Below are positions 9,432 through 16,078 of a DNA stretch of 38,561 bases, in pieces (position 1 is the stretch's first letter; every line of letters starts with the position of its first letter). Below the pieces are notes generated by a model. The model did not search any database, was not told the DNA's origin, and saw only the letters and a list, made by a program, of their open reading frames with translations. A program made the position numbers and the translations under genes. The stretch is from Streptomyces huiliensis (GTDB taxonomy: Bacteria > Actinomycetota > Actinomycetes > Streptomycetales > Streptomycetaceae), in contig NZ_JAIQLH010000001.1 of assembly GCF_020037025.1 (NCBI RefSeq), positions 1 to 38,561 of the forward strand, written 5' to 3'.

Positions 9432-10185
9432 CCGGTCCCCGCCGCTCCCCCCGTACCAGCCCCAGGTCGGCGTAGACCGTCGCCCGCGACACCCCGAGCC
9501 GCTCGGCGACGACCTGCGCCGAGCGGCTCAGCCGGAACACCCCGCGGGCATCCAGCGCCTCGATCACCCGGAGGCGGCCCTGCCGCGAGTCGTGGGCCAG
9601 CGGCCGGCCGAGCCGTTCCTCCTCCTGCTCGATCACGGCCGTGACGACCTCGCCGATGTCGTCGGAGAACACCGTCGTGGCCGGCGGGGCGGCGTCCGCC
9701 GTGCCGACCAGGGCGGCCAGCGCCTTGGCGGCGAGCCGGAGTTCGGTGATGTCCAGGTTGACGCAGAGCGAGCCGAAGACGTGCCCGGAGCCGTCGCGCA
9801 GCAGCAGGGTGGACGACTTCACCGTGCGCCCGTCGGGGGTCTTGGTGACGTAGTTGAGCTTGTCCTGCGCGGTGTCACCGCGTGCCAGCATCTCCAGGCC
9901 GATCTCGCTCATGGCCCCGCCCACGGTCCGCGAGGTCACCGAGCCGGCGAGGGCCACGACGCTGGCGTCGGGGGTGCGGTAGTCGTGCAGCACCACCTCG
10001 CACTGGGCGCCGAAGGTGGCGGCGAGGCCGTCGACGACCGGGCGCAGGGCCCGCAGCACGGCGTCCGCGGTGCCGTCCGGGCCCGGCGGGGCCTGGACCT
10101 CGGGGGGCCCGGACGGCACCGTCCGCCCCGTCCGCCCCGTCCGTCCCGCCTGCCCCGCCCGTCCCGCTGATGCCGGTGATGTCAT
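9427..10185 (-). CDS. YheO/DauR-like PAS-HTH transcriptional regulator
   Basis: 252 residues. After a low-complexity Gly/Arg/Thr start (1-40), residues about 45-160 form a YheO-type PAS-like domain: FGAQCEVVLHDYR, NYVTKTPDGRTVKSSTLLLRD and GSLCVNLDIT are close to the family pattern. The C-terminal HTH (about 200-248) reads RLRVIEALDARGVFRLSRSAQVVAERLGVSRATVYADL. The best known relative is DauR, repressor of D-arginine catabolism in Pseudomonas. Here it is divergent from a PLP-dependent enzyme gene and probably regulates it in response to an amino acid or derivative; that is inference. The ATG at 10185 is preceded by GGAGGCAGGG. A GntR or LysR identity is excluded by the HTH position. Confidence 0.88.
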   Translation of the reverse strand: MTSPASAGRAGQAGRTGRTGRTVPSGPPEVQAPPGPDGTADAVLRALRPVVDGLAATFGAQCEVVLHDYRTPDASVVALAGSVTSRTVGGAMSEIGLEMLARGDTAQDKLNYVTKTPDGRTVKSSTLLLRDGSGHVFGSLCVNLDITELRLAAKALAALVGTADAAPPATTVFSDDIGEVVTAVIEQEEERLGRPLAHDSRQGRLRVIEALDARGVFRLSRSAQVVAERLGVSRATVYADLGLVRGERRGPE

Positions 10186-10287
10186 CCCTGCCTCCGCACG
10201 TCCATCAGCTTCGCCGGACCGTCCGGCCCGCCCGCCGGGTCCCGAACGAGACTAGAAGTACGTCATCAGGGATACGCCCTTCAAATC

Positions 10288-10316
10288 TTGACGAACTGTC
10301 TAGATCGCTGGACACT
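10288..10316 (+). promoter_or_regulatory. Candidate promoter with TGTC/GACA dyad
   Basis: TTGACG (10288-10293), a 17-bp spacer and GACACT (10311-10316) make a plausible vegetative promoter for the PLP-enzyme gene, giving a leader near 100 nt. The spacer and -10 contain the half-sites TGTC (10297-10300) and GACA (10311-10314), ten bases apart, a possible operator. The leader also holds CAAGGG/CCCTTG (10347-10352, 10363-10368), able to form a small hairpin. Confidence 0.45.
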
Positions 10317-10422
10317 CTGCCTGAGTGGGCTGTTGAGCATGGTTGTCAAGGGCCCGGTGGTTCCCTTGGTTTGAACCCCGGACGGGGTGGCGCACGAGGC
10401 GGACTCGAGGAGGAGAGGCACG

Positions 10423-11625
10423 ATGCGTTTTCCGGCCGATGGGTCCGCCGGCCCCTCCTCCGCACCGGACGGCCCGGACGGTCCGGGCGTCCCGTACGGC
10501 GGGCTGCGGCTGCGCTGCGCCACCTGCGGGCGCCTGCACGCCCTCGCCGACCTGGCCTGGCGCTGCGCCGACTGCCACGGCCCGCTGGACGTCCACGGCT
10601 TCGTGCCCGCCATGCCAAACGCGGTCGAGCTCGGGCGGCGTCCGTCCACCCTGTGGCGGTACGCCGAGGCGCTGCCGGTGCCGCGCCCGCCCCGGATCAC
10701 CCTCGGCGAGGGGATGACCCCGCTGATCGCCGCGCCCGGCCGGCCGGACGTGCTGCTCAAGGCCGACCACCTGATGCCCACCGGTTCGTTCAAGGACCGC
10801 GGCGCGGTACTGCTGGTGGCGCTGGCCGCGCGGCTGGGCGTGCCGAAGGTGCTGGCGGACAGCAGCGGCAACGCGGGGACGGCGGTCGCCGCCTACGCGG
10901 CGCGCGCGGGCCTCCCCTGCGAGGTGTACGTGCCGGCGGCGACGTCCGAGGGCAAGGCCGCCCAACTCCGGGCGTACGGCGCGGAGGTACGCCGCGTCGA
11001 GGGCACCCGCGAGGACACCGCCGCCGCGGCGGCCCGCGCGGCCGAGGAGCCGGGGACGTTCTACGCGAGCCACGTCCACCATCCGTTCTTCCCGCACGGC
11101 ACCAAGACCTACGTCTTCGAACTGTGGGAGCAGCTGGGCGGCCGGCTGCCCGGCACGCTCGTCCTCCCGGCCGGGAACGGCACCCTGGTGCTCGGCGCCC
11201 GCCTCGGCTGCCAGGAGCTCCTGGACCAGCGGCTGATCGACCGGCTGCCCGCCATCACAGCGGTGCAGGCGGCCGGTTGCGCGCCCCTCGCGCGCGCCGC
11301 CGCGCTGGGCGGCGAGGTGCCGGAGCGGATCACCGCCGAGCCGACCGTCGCCGAGGGCATCGCCATCGCCCGCCCGGCCCGGGGGTCCCAGGTGCTGCGG
11401 GCGGTACGGGAGACGGGGGGTACGTTCGTGACGGTCCCCGAGGACCGGATCGTCGCTGCCCATCGCGAACTCGCGCGCAACGGGCTCTTCGTGGAGCCGA
11501 CGTCGGCAGTCTGCTGGGCGGCGCTGCGGGCGGGCCTGGTGCCGGAGCGCGCGGTGGAGGGCGACCGCCCGTTCGCCGTCGTGCCGTTGTGCGGGAACGG
11601 GCTCAAGGCGAAGCCGCCGGAGTGA
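10423..11625 (+). CDS. Zinc-ribbon PLP-dependent enzyme, threonine synthase-like
   Basis: 400 residues from ATG 10423, which has AGGAGGAGAG just upstream. A short zinc ribbon (CATC 32-35 and CADC 48-51) precedes a fold-type II PLP domain. GSFKDRG (residues 121-127) contains the Schiff-base lysine Lys124; DSSGNAGTA (146-154) is the substrate/PLP phosphate loop; PTVAEGIAIARP and LCGNGLK are further family motifs. Zinc-ribbon plus SFKDRG is typical of short threonine synthases, but the same architecture occurs in cysteate synthase and other lyases. Streptomyces usually carries its canonical thrC beside hom and thrB, which are absent here, so this is probably a paralogue acting on another amino acid, under the divergent YheO-type regulator and beside an AEC transporter. 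Fold is sure, substrate unknown. Confidence 0.87.
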   Translation: MRFPADGSAGPSSAPDGPDGPGVPYGGLRLRCATCGRLHALADLAWRCADCHGPLDVHGFVPAMPNAVELGRRPSTLWRYAEALPVPRPPRITLGEGMTPLIAAPGRPDVLLKADHLMPTGSFKDRGAVLLVALAARLGVPKVLADSSGNAGTAVAAYAARAGLPCEVYVPAATSEGKAAQLRAYGAEVRRVEGTREDTAAAAARAAEEPGTFYASHVHHPFFPHGTKTYVFELWEQLGGRLPGTLVLPAGNGTLVLGARLGCQELLDQRLIDRLPAITAVQAAGCAPLARAAALGGEVPERITAEPTVAEGIAIARPARGSQVLRAVRETGGTFVTVPEDRIVAAHRELARNGLFVEPTSAVCWAALRAGLVPERAVEGDRPFAVVPLCGNGLKAKPPE

Positions 11626-11754
11626 GCGCGGGGGTGCCGCGGGCTCCGCCGTGCGCCGGTGGCGCCCCGTAATCGTCCGCCCCCGGTGGCGCCCCACGCC
11701 CGTCCGCCCCCCACCCCGTCCCGCGACGGGCCGACCCCGTTCGCCCGAGGACCC

Positions 11755-12717
11755 ATGCCCACCCCGCACGCCCTGTCCGCGCTGCTCGCCGCCTTCGTCC
11801 CGCTCTGGGCCCTGACCGGGGTCGGCTGGCTGGCCGGCAGGACGGGGTTGCTCGGCGCGGACGCGGAGGACGTCCTGGGACGGTTCGTGTTCAACATCGC
11901 CATGCCGGCCGCCCTGTTCACGCTGCTCGCCCGGACGCCGCTCGGCGGCTTCGCGAACGCCTCGATGCTCGCGTTCGCCTCCGGCACGGCGGCGGCCCTC
12001 CTGCTGGGAGCCGTCGCGGCCCGTCGCCTCTTCCACCGCAAGCCCGCGGAACAGGTGGTCGGCGGGCTCGCCGCCGGCTACGTCAACTCCGGCAACCTCG
12101 GCATCCCCGTGGCCACCCAGGTGCTGGGCGACGCGTCGGTGGTGGCTCCGGTGATCCTGTTTCAAGTGCTGGTGGTGACACCCCTGATGCTGGCGGTACT
12201 CGGCGCGGGGACGGGCGAGGCCCGCCGGCGCGCCGGACGCGCGCTCCTCGCGCCCGTCCGCAACCCCATCGTGCTCGCCGCCGCCGCTGGCGGCGTCTGC
12301 TCGGCCGCGCACTGGCGGCTGCCGGGCGCCCTGGACGGCTCCTGCGACCTGCTCGGCCGGGCGGGCGTGCCGACGGCGCTGGTCATGCTCGGCCTGTCGC
12401 TGCACGGCCGCCGCCGCGCGGACGACGGGACGACGGCGGCGGGGTCGCGGGCCGAGGTCGGGGTCGCCGTCGCGCTCAAGACCCTCCTCCAGCCGGCGGC
12501 CGCCTACGCCACCGGCCGCTACGCCCTCCACCTCCCGCCCCACCAACTCCTCGCCACCGTCGTCTGCTCCGCCCTTCCGACGGCGCAGAACGTCTACGTC
12601 TACGCCCGCGAGTACGGCGCGGCCGGCGCCCTCGCGCGCGACGCGGTGGTCGTCTCGACGCTGGTGTCGATGGCGACGCTGTCCGGGTTCGCGCTGCTGC
12701 TGACGCCGGGCGGATGA
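11755..12717 (+). CDS. AEC-family (auxin efflux carrier-like) transporter
   Basis: 320 residues from ATG 11755, chosen because CGAGGA lies at proper spacing and the earlier in-frame codons (from 11659) are Pro/Arg filler. About ten hydrophobic segments in two halves, with family motifs FVFNIAMPAALFTLLA near residue 45, GYVNSGNLGIPVATQVLGD near 105, PVRNPIVLAAAAG near 165 and TVVCSALPTAQNVYVYA near 270. AEC carriers move small organic acids or amino-acid derivatives by secondary transport. It follows the PLP enzyme after 129 bp on the same strand and may import its substrate or export its product; direction and substrate are not readable. A hairpin follows directly. Confidence 0.9.
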   Translation: MPTPHALSALLAAFVPLWALTGVGWLAGRTGLLGADAEDVLGRFVFNIAMPAALFTLLARTPLGGFANASMLAFASGTAAALLLGAVAARRLFHRKPAEQVVGGLAAGYVNSGNLGIPVATQVLGDASVVAPVILFQVLVVTPLMLAVLGAGTGEARRRAGRALLAPVRNPIVLAAAAGGVCSAAHWRLPGALDGSCDLLGRAGVPTALVMLGLSLHGRRRADDGTTAAGSRAEVGVAVALKTLLQPAAAYATGRYALHLPPHQLLATVVCSALPTAQNVYVYAREYGAAGALARDAVVVSTLVSMATLSGFALLLTPGG

Positions 12718-12720
12718 GCG

Positions 12721-12747
12721 GGCGTTCGTGATCGCCGACCGAACGCC
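12721..12747 (+). terminator. Hairpin after the AEC transporter
   Basis: Perfect 8-bp inverted repeat GGCGTTCG (12721-12728) / CGAACGCC (12740-12747) with an 11-nt loop, 3 bases after the transporter stop. No U-tract, as is common in high-GC actinobacteria. Confidence 0.55.
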
Positions 12748-12888
12748 GCCCATCACGGAATGTAGTCGGCCAGGCGGAACGCGCCGCACCGGAAGCACGT
12801 GATCCAAAACACCGGCCGCTTCCGTTATGCGTCAACACTGCTGGTCAGAGGCCCAGTTATCACACGCACCGTGATTTTCGCGCGGGTG

Positions 12889-12916
12889 GTGACATGCGCG
12901 GACCATCCGCTATGGT
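12889..12916 (+). promoter_or_regulatory. Candidate vegetative-type promoter of the metalloprotease
   Basis: GTGACA (12889-12894), 16-bp spacer, TATGGT (12911-12916). The -10 element is a good fit to the actinobacterial TANNNT pattern and the -35 differs from TTGACA only in its first T positions. Confidence 0.5.
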
Positions 12917-13079
12917 TTCGATCTCTGTCACCCAGGGTGTTGTTTTGGCCAGCGGTTTGCTCCTTGGCTGAATACGTGTCAGCACCCGGTGGCAGTGCCC
13001 AACTCCCCACGGCGGCGCCCGTGCGGGCCGGGGCCGATCGGCCGGATCCGGTTCGCGCGCGCCGCAGAGAGGTCTGCCC

Positions 13080-14819
13080 ATGTCCCGAAAACGGGCCTTG
13101 AGAAGACGAATACTGAAACCGGTCCCCCTGACCGCACTGGCAGGCGTCGGCGCCTGCCTGGCCGTCGCCGTGACACCGTCCACGGCCACCGCCGCGTTCG
13201 CGTCCGCTTTCACGGACAAGCCGAACCCGGCCCACGCGGCCGCCCCGAACGGCCCCTGCACGATCCGCTCCGCGGACAAGCACGGGGAGGCCCCGCCCAG
13301 TTGCCTGGGCGTCACCGCGTCCCTCGACCACCTGCCGGCCGTCGGCGAGCAGGCCACCCTCACCGTGCGCGTCAAGGCGCAGGCCGACGTCAAGAAGGCC
13401 GGCCTGTCGCTCCAACTGCCGCCCGGACTGCGGATAACCGGCCGGGACTCCGGTCTCGCCGCCCCCACGACGGACGACCACGGCCAGCGCACCAGCCGCG
13501 AGCTCGCGCTCTCCCCCGGCACCCGGACCGTCAAGCTGAAGGTCAAGGCCGTCGCCGCCGGACCCGCCCAGATCCAGGCGGACGTCAGCGACCTCGACCG
13601 CCCCGACCCGCGCCGCACCGGACACGACTCGGTCGAACTGACCGTCGGCGCCGCCAAGGGCTCCACGAACAAGGGCGTCTCGGTCACCAAGGCCCGCGCG
13701 ACCAAGGTCCACGGCCGCGGTCCGGACCAGCGCGCGCCGCGCAAGGTCACCCCCAAGGCCCCGCCCCGCGCCTCGGCCGCCCCGGCGCCGACCGCCCGCG
13801 CCCAGGTCTGCGTCAACGGCACGTTCCGCAACCGCTTCCAGTCCGCCGAGGGCGGCATCTGGAACGGCAAGGCCAACCGGGACGAACCGGTCAGCAACTC
13901 CAACGTCACCCTGTGGGGCAAGGCCGCCGCCAACGGCGCCACGCAGAAGCTCGCCACGGGCATGACGGGCAACGGCGACGGCCGCTTCAACCTCTGCTAC
14001 ACGCCGACCACTTCCACCACCGCCGCCGCCTGGGTCGAGTTCCGCACGCAGGCCGGCCGGATGTGGTCGGTGATCGACCGGAACGGCGGCCAGTACGCCA
14101 CCTCGTCGTACGCGGTGACGAACTTCTCGGGCAACGCCGGCCTGGGCACCGTGTACGCCAACGCGGGGCAGAGCCGCGCCTGGCACACCTTCGACACGCT
14201 CAACAAGCTGTGGTGGAACCGCGGCGCGACGACCGACTGCTGGGCGAGCAGCGAGCAGGCCGGGCGCTGCACCCCGATCACCGTCCAGTGGTACCCCGGT
14301 TCCACCGACGGCACGTACTGGAACCCCGGCGAGGACCGGATCCACCTCGCCGACAACGACCCCGACTCCGAGCACACCACCGTCCACGAGGCGGGCCACG
14401 CCCTCCAGGGCAAGCTCTACAAGGGCTGGTGGCCGCGGGTGACCAACTGCTCGCCGCACTACGTCGACCGCACCTCCTCGGCCAGCTGCGCCTGGACGGA
14501 GGGCTACGCCAACGCGGTGGCGTTCCACACCTTCGGCGACACCACCTACTACTGGGGCAACGGCAGTTCGCTGAACCTCGCCAACGACCGCTCCACCCGC
14601 GGCATCGACCCCGGTGACGCCTGCGAGGCGCGCGTCGCCACCACCCTGGTCGACCTGTGGTCCCAGGTGGACGGCGGCTGGACGAAGAGCAACACCATGA
14701 TGTCCCAGGACCCGCAGTCCACCTTCCGCGAGTACTTCGTCACCGACCGGCCCGCCCACGGCCTGGACAACGGCGCGAAGGCGCGCGACATCATCTGGAA
14801 CCACACCATCTGGTACTGA
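13080..14819 (+). CDS. Secreted HExxH zinc metalloprotease
   Basis: 579 residues. A basic start ([13 protein letters not shown]) and hydrophobic core followed by TATAAFA give a signal peptide of about 35-40 residues. Residues about 75-190 look like an Ig/bacterial surface domain ([30 protein letters not shown]). A Lys/Arg/Pro linker (about 195-240) leads to a second beta-rich domain (240-330). The peptidase core has HEAGH (His436, Glu437, His440) and WTEGYANA with Glu474 as the likely third zinc ligand, a gluzincin-like arrangement. Several Cys pairs in the mature part suggest disulfides. Followed by a strong terminator, so monocistronic. Peptidase family and substrate are not recognised; the zinc site is explicit. 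Confidence 0.85.
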   Translation: MSRKRALRRRILKPVPLTALAGVGACLAVAVTPSTATAAFASAFTDKPNPAHAAAPNGPCTIRSADKHGEAPPSCLGVTASLDHLPAVGEQATLTVRVKAQADVKKAGLSLQLPPGLRITGRDSGLAAPTTDDHGQRTSRELALSPGTRTVKLKVKAVAAGPAQIQADVSDLDRPDPRRTGHDSVELTVGAAKGSTNKGVSVTKARATKVHGRGPDQRAPRKVTPKAPPRASAAPAPTARAQVCVNGTFRNRFQSAEGGIWNGKANRDEPVSNSNVTLWGKAAANGATQKLATGMTGNGDGRFNLCYTPTTSTTAAAWVEFRTQAGRMWSVIDRNGGQYATSSYAVTNFSGNAGLGTVYANAGQSRAWHTFDTLNKLWWNRGATTDCWASSEQAGRCTPITVQWYPGSTDGTYWNPGEDRIHLADNDPDSEHTTVHEAGHALQGKLYKGWWPRVTNCSPHYVDRTSSASCAWTEGYANAVAFHTFGDTTYYWGNGSSLNLANDRSTRGIDPGDACEARVATTLVDLWSQVDGGWTKSNTMMSQDPQSTFREYFVTDRPAHGLDNGAKARDIIWNHTIWY

Positions 14820-14882
14820 CGGAACCGGCTCCTCGGGCCGCACCAGTACCCCGCACCAATACCCGCACCAGTACCAGCACCA

Positions 14883-14917
14883 CCACAGGCCGGGCCGGCT
14901 TTCGGCCCGGCCTGTGG
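14883..14917 (+). terminator. Strong intrinsic-type hairpin after the metalloprotease
   Basis: Perfect inverted repeat CCACAGGCCGGGCCG (14883-14897) / CGGCCCGGCCTGTGG (14903-14917), 15 bp with a 5-nt loop, 64 bases after the stop. It separates the protease from the next gene. Confidence 0.85.
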
Positions 14918-14957
14918 CCGTTGCGGCCCGTTCGGAGCGTCGTTGCTGTGAACTCGG

Positions 14958-14986
14958 TTGACAGGCTTCGAAGCTGTGAAAAGATA
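14958..14986 (+). promoter_or_regulatory. Candidate promoter with palindromic spacer
   Basis: Perfect TTGACA (14958-14963), 17-bp spacer, AAGATA (14981-14986). The spacer contains the 10-bp palindrome GCTTCGAAGC (14965-14974), a possible operator that would block polymerase. It would drive the FG-GAP protein gene with a leader of about 90 nt. Confidence 0.6.
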
Positions 14987-15055
14987 GAGGCACGCAAGAC
15001 GGTGTGACCGGCCGTCAGGAGCCGTGCTGCCGCTTTGCCTTGTTCACCATCCGGT

Positions 15056-15081
15056 ACGGAGACTGAGAACGGAGACTGAGA
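15056..15081 (+). promoter_or_regulatory. Duplicated ribosome-binding site
   Basis: ACGGAGACTGAGA occurs twice in perfect tandem (15056-15068, 15069-15081). Each copy contains GGAG; the second is 8 nt before the ATG at 15083, the first 21 nt before it. Confidence 0.85.
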
Positions 15082-15082
15082 C

Positions 15083-15967
15083 ATGCATCGACTCCCTCGC
15101 GTCGCCGCCGCGGCGGCCGCAGCGGCGCTCGTCGTGACCGCCGCGGGTGCGGCCGTGGCCGACGAGGGTACGGGGCGGGCCGCAGCGATGACGGCGCGTC
15201 AGCGGTTGGCGCGGGTGCTGCCCGGTGACGCGCCGCACTTCCCCCTGGAGGTCGTCGACGGGGCGGGCAAGGACTACACGTACATGTGGGACGGCAAGGG
15301 CGGGTTGGAGCGCCGCACGGAGGGGCTCGGCGACCTGCCGGGGCTGCGGGCGGCGACGCAGGTCGACACCGACTCGGACAACGTGTATGACAGCGACGCC
15401 TACTTCCTCACCGCCGACCACAAGGTGATCCTCTCCAGACCCCTGGACTCGGTGCACCGTCAGGTCGCGTCGGGCTGGGGCGGGTACGACACGTTCTTCT
15501 CGCCGGGCGACCTGGGCGGGGCGAAGCAGCCGGACCTCCTGACCCGGGACGGGCAGGGGGTGCTCTGGCTTCACCTCGCCAGGGAGGACGGCTCGCTCAC
15601 CGGCGCGAAGAAGGTGGGTCCCGGCTGGGGGCAGTACACGCAGATCACCGGCAAGGGCGACCTGACGGGCGACGGGAAGACGGACATCGTCGCCCGCGAC
15701 AAGGACGGGGTGCTCTGGCTCTACAAGGGCACGGGCGACTGGGCCAAGCCGTTCCAGGGACGGACGAGGATCGGCGGCGGCTGGAACCAGTTCAACCTGC
15801 TGCTCGGGGCCGGCGACACGGACCTGGACGGCCGCGCGGACCTGGTGGCCCGCGACAAGTCCGGTGCGCTGTGGCGCTACAAGGGCACGGGCAAGGCGTC
15901 CGCGCCCTTCGCGGCCAAGGAGAAGATAGGCAACTCCGGCTGGAATCAGTACCGGATCGTCTACTGA
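15083..15967 (+). CDS. Secreted FG-GAP/VCBS repeat protein
   Basis: 294 residues. An Ala-rich signal peptide ends around AAVA-DE (residue 26). The mature part contains three clear FG-GAP-like repeats: GDLGGAKQPDLLTRDGQGVLWL, GDLTGDGKTDIVARDKDGVLWL and GDTDLDGRADLVARDKSGALW (each about 45 residues apart), with calcium-type DxDxDG loops, ending in the conserved WNQYRIVY. Such proteins fold as partial beta-propellers; in Streptomyces they are abundant extracellular proteins, often fused to hydrolases, and bind ligands or cell surface. Here no catalytic domain is present. The region before the repeats (30-125) has one degenerate copy with DTDSDNVYDSDAYF. Function unknown. Confidence 0.82.
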   Translation: MHRLPRVAAAAAAAALVVTAAGAAVADEGTGRAAAMTARQRLARVLPGDAPHFPLEVVDGAGKDYTYMWDGKGGLERRTEGLGDLPGLRAATQVDTDSDNVYDSDAYFLTADHKVILSRPLDSVHRQVASGWGGYDTFFSPGDLGGAKQPDLLTRDGQGVLWLHLAREDGSLTGAKKVGPGWGQYTQITGKGDLTGDGKTDIVARDKDGVLWLYKGTGDWAKPFQGRTRIGGGWNQFNLLLGAGDTDLDGRADLVARDKSGALWRYKGTGKASAPFAAKEKIGNSGWNQYRIVY

Positions 15968-15997
15968 GCCGACGGGACGGGGCCCGGGCCGGGTGCG

Positions 15998-16037
15998 GTG
16001 GCGCCGACGTGTGTCAGGAGGGGAACGTCGGCACCAC
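15998..16037. terminator. Bidirectional hairpin between convergent genes
   Basis: GTGGCGCCGACGT (15998-16010) pairs with ACGTCGGCACCAC (16025-16037) with one mismatch and a 14-nt loop. GGCCCGGGCC-type flanks could extend it. It sits between the stop of the FG-GAP gene and the stop of the GTPase gene. Confidence 0.65.
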
Positions 16038-16078
16038 CTCTGCCCCGGGCCCGGCCGCCGGTGCTCAGGTGCCAGTGC

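Larger units (their letters stand above)
12718..13079. other. Intergenic region upstream of secreted metalloprotease
   Basis: 362 bases without a gene. After the transporter hairpin it becomes less GC-rich and holds a candidate promoter (12889-12916). From a start near 12923 the untranslated leader of the protease would be about 155 nt, long enough for structure-based control; I did not recognise a known riboswitch. GAGAGG before the ATG at 13080 is the ribosome-binding site. Confidence 0.55.

Noticed and set aside
10300..12807. 835-codon minus-strand open frame
   Set aside because: Lies over the PLP enzyme and AEC carrier, both clear by motif; long open frames are expected on the opposite strand at this GC content.
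12895..13079. Riboswitch (for example c-di-AMP type) before the metalloprotease
   Set aside because: The leader is long enough, but I could not match the conserved core of any known riboswitch by eye.
12799..13101. 100-codon plus-strand frame upstream of the metalloprotease
   Set aside because: It covers the candidate promoter and leader, has poor third-position bias and overlaps the protease start in another frame.
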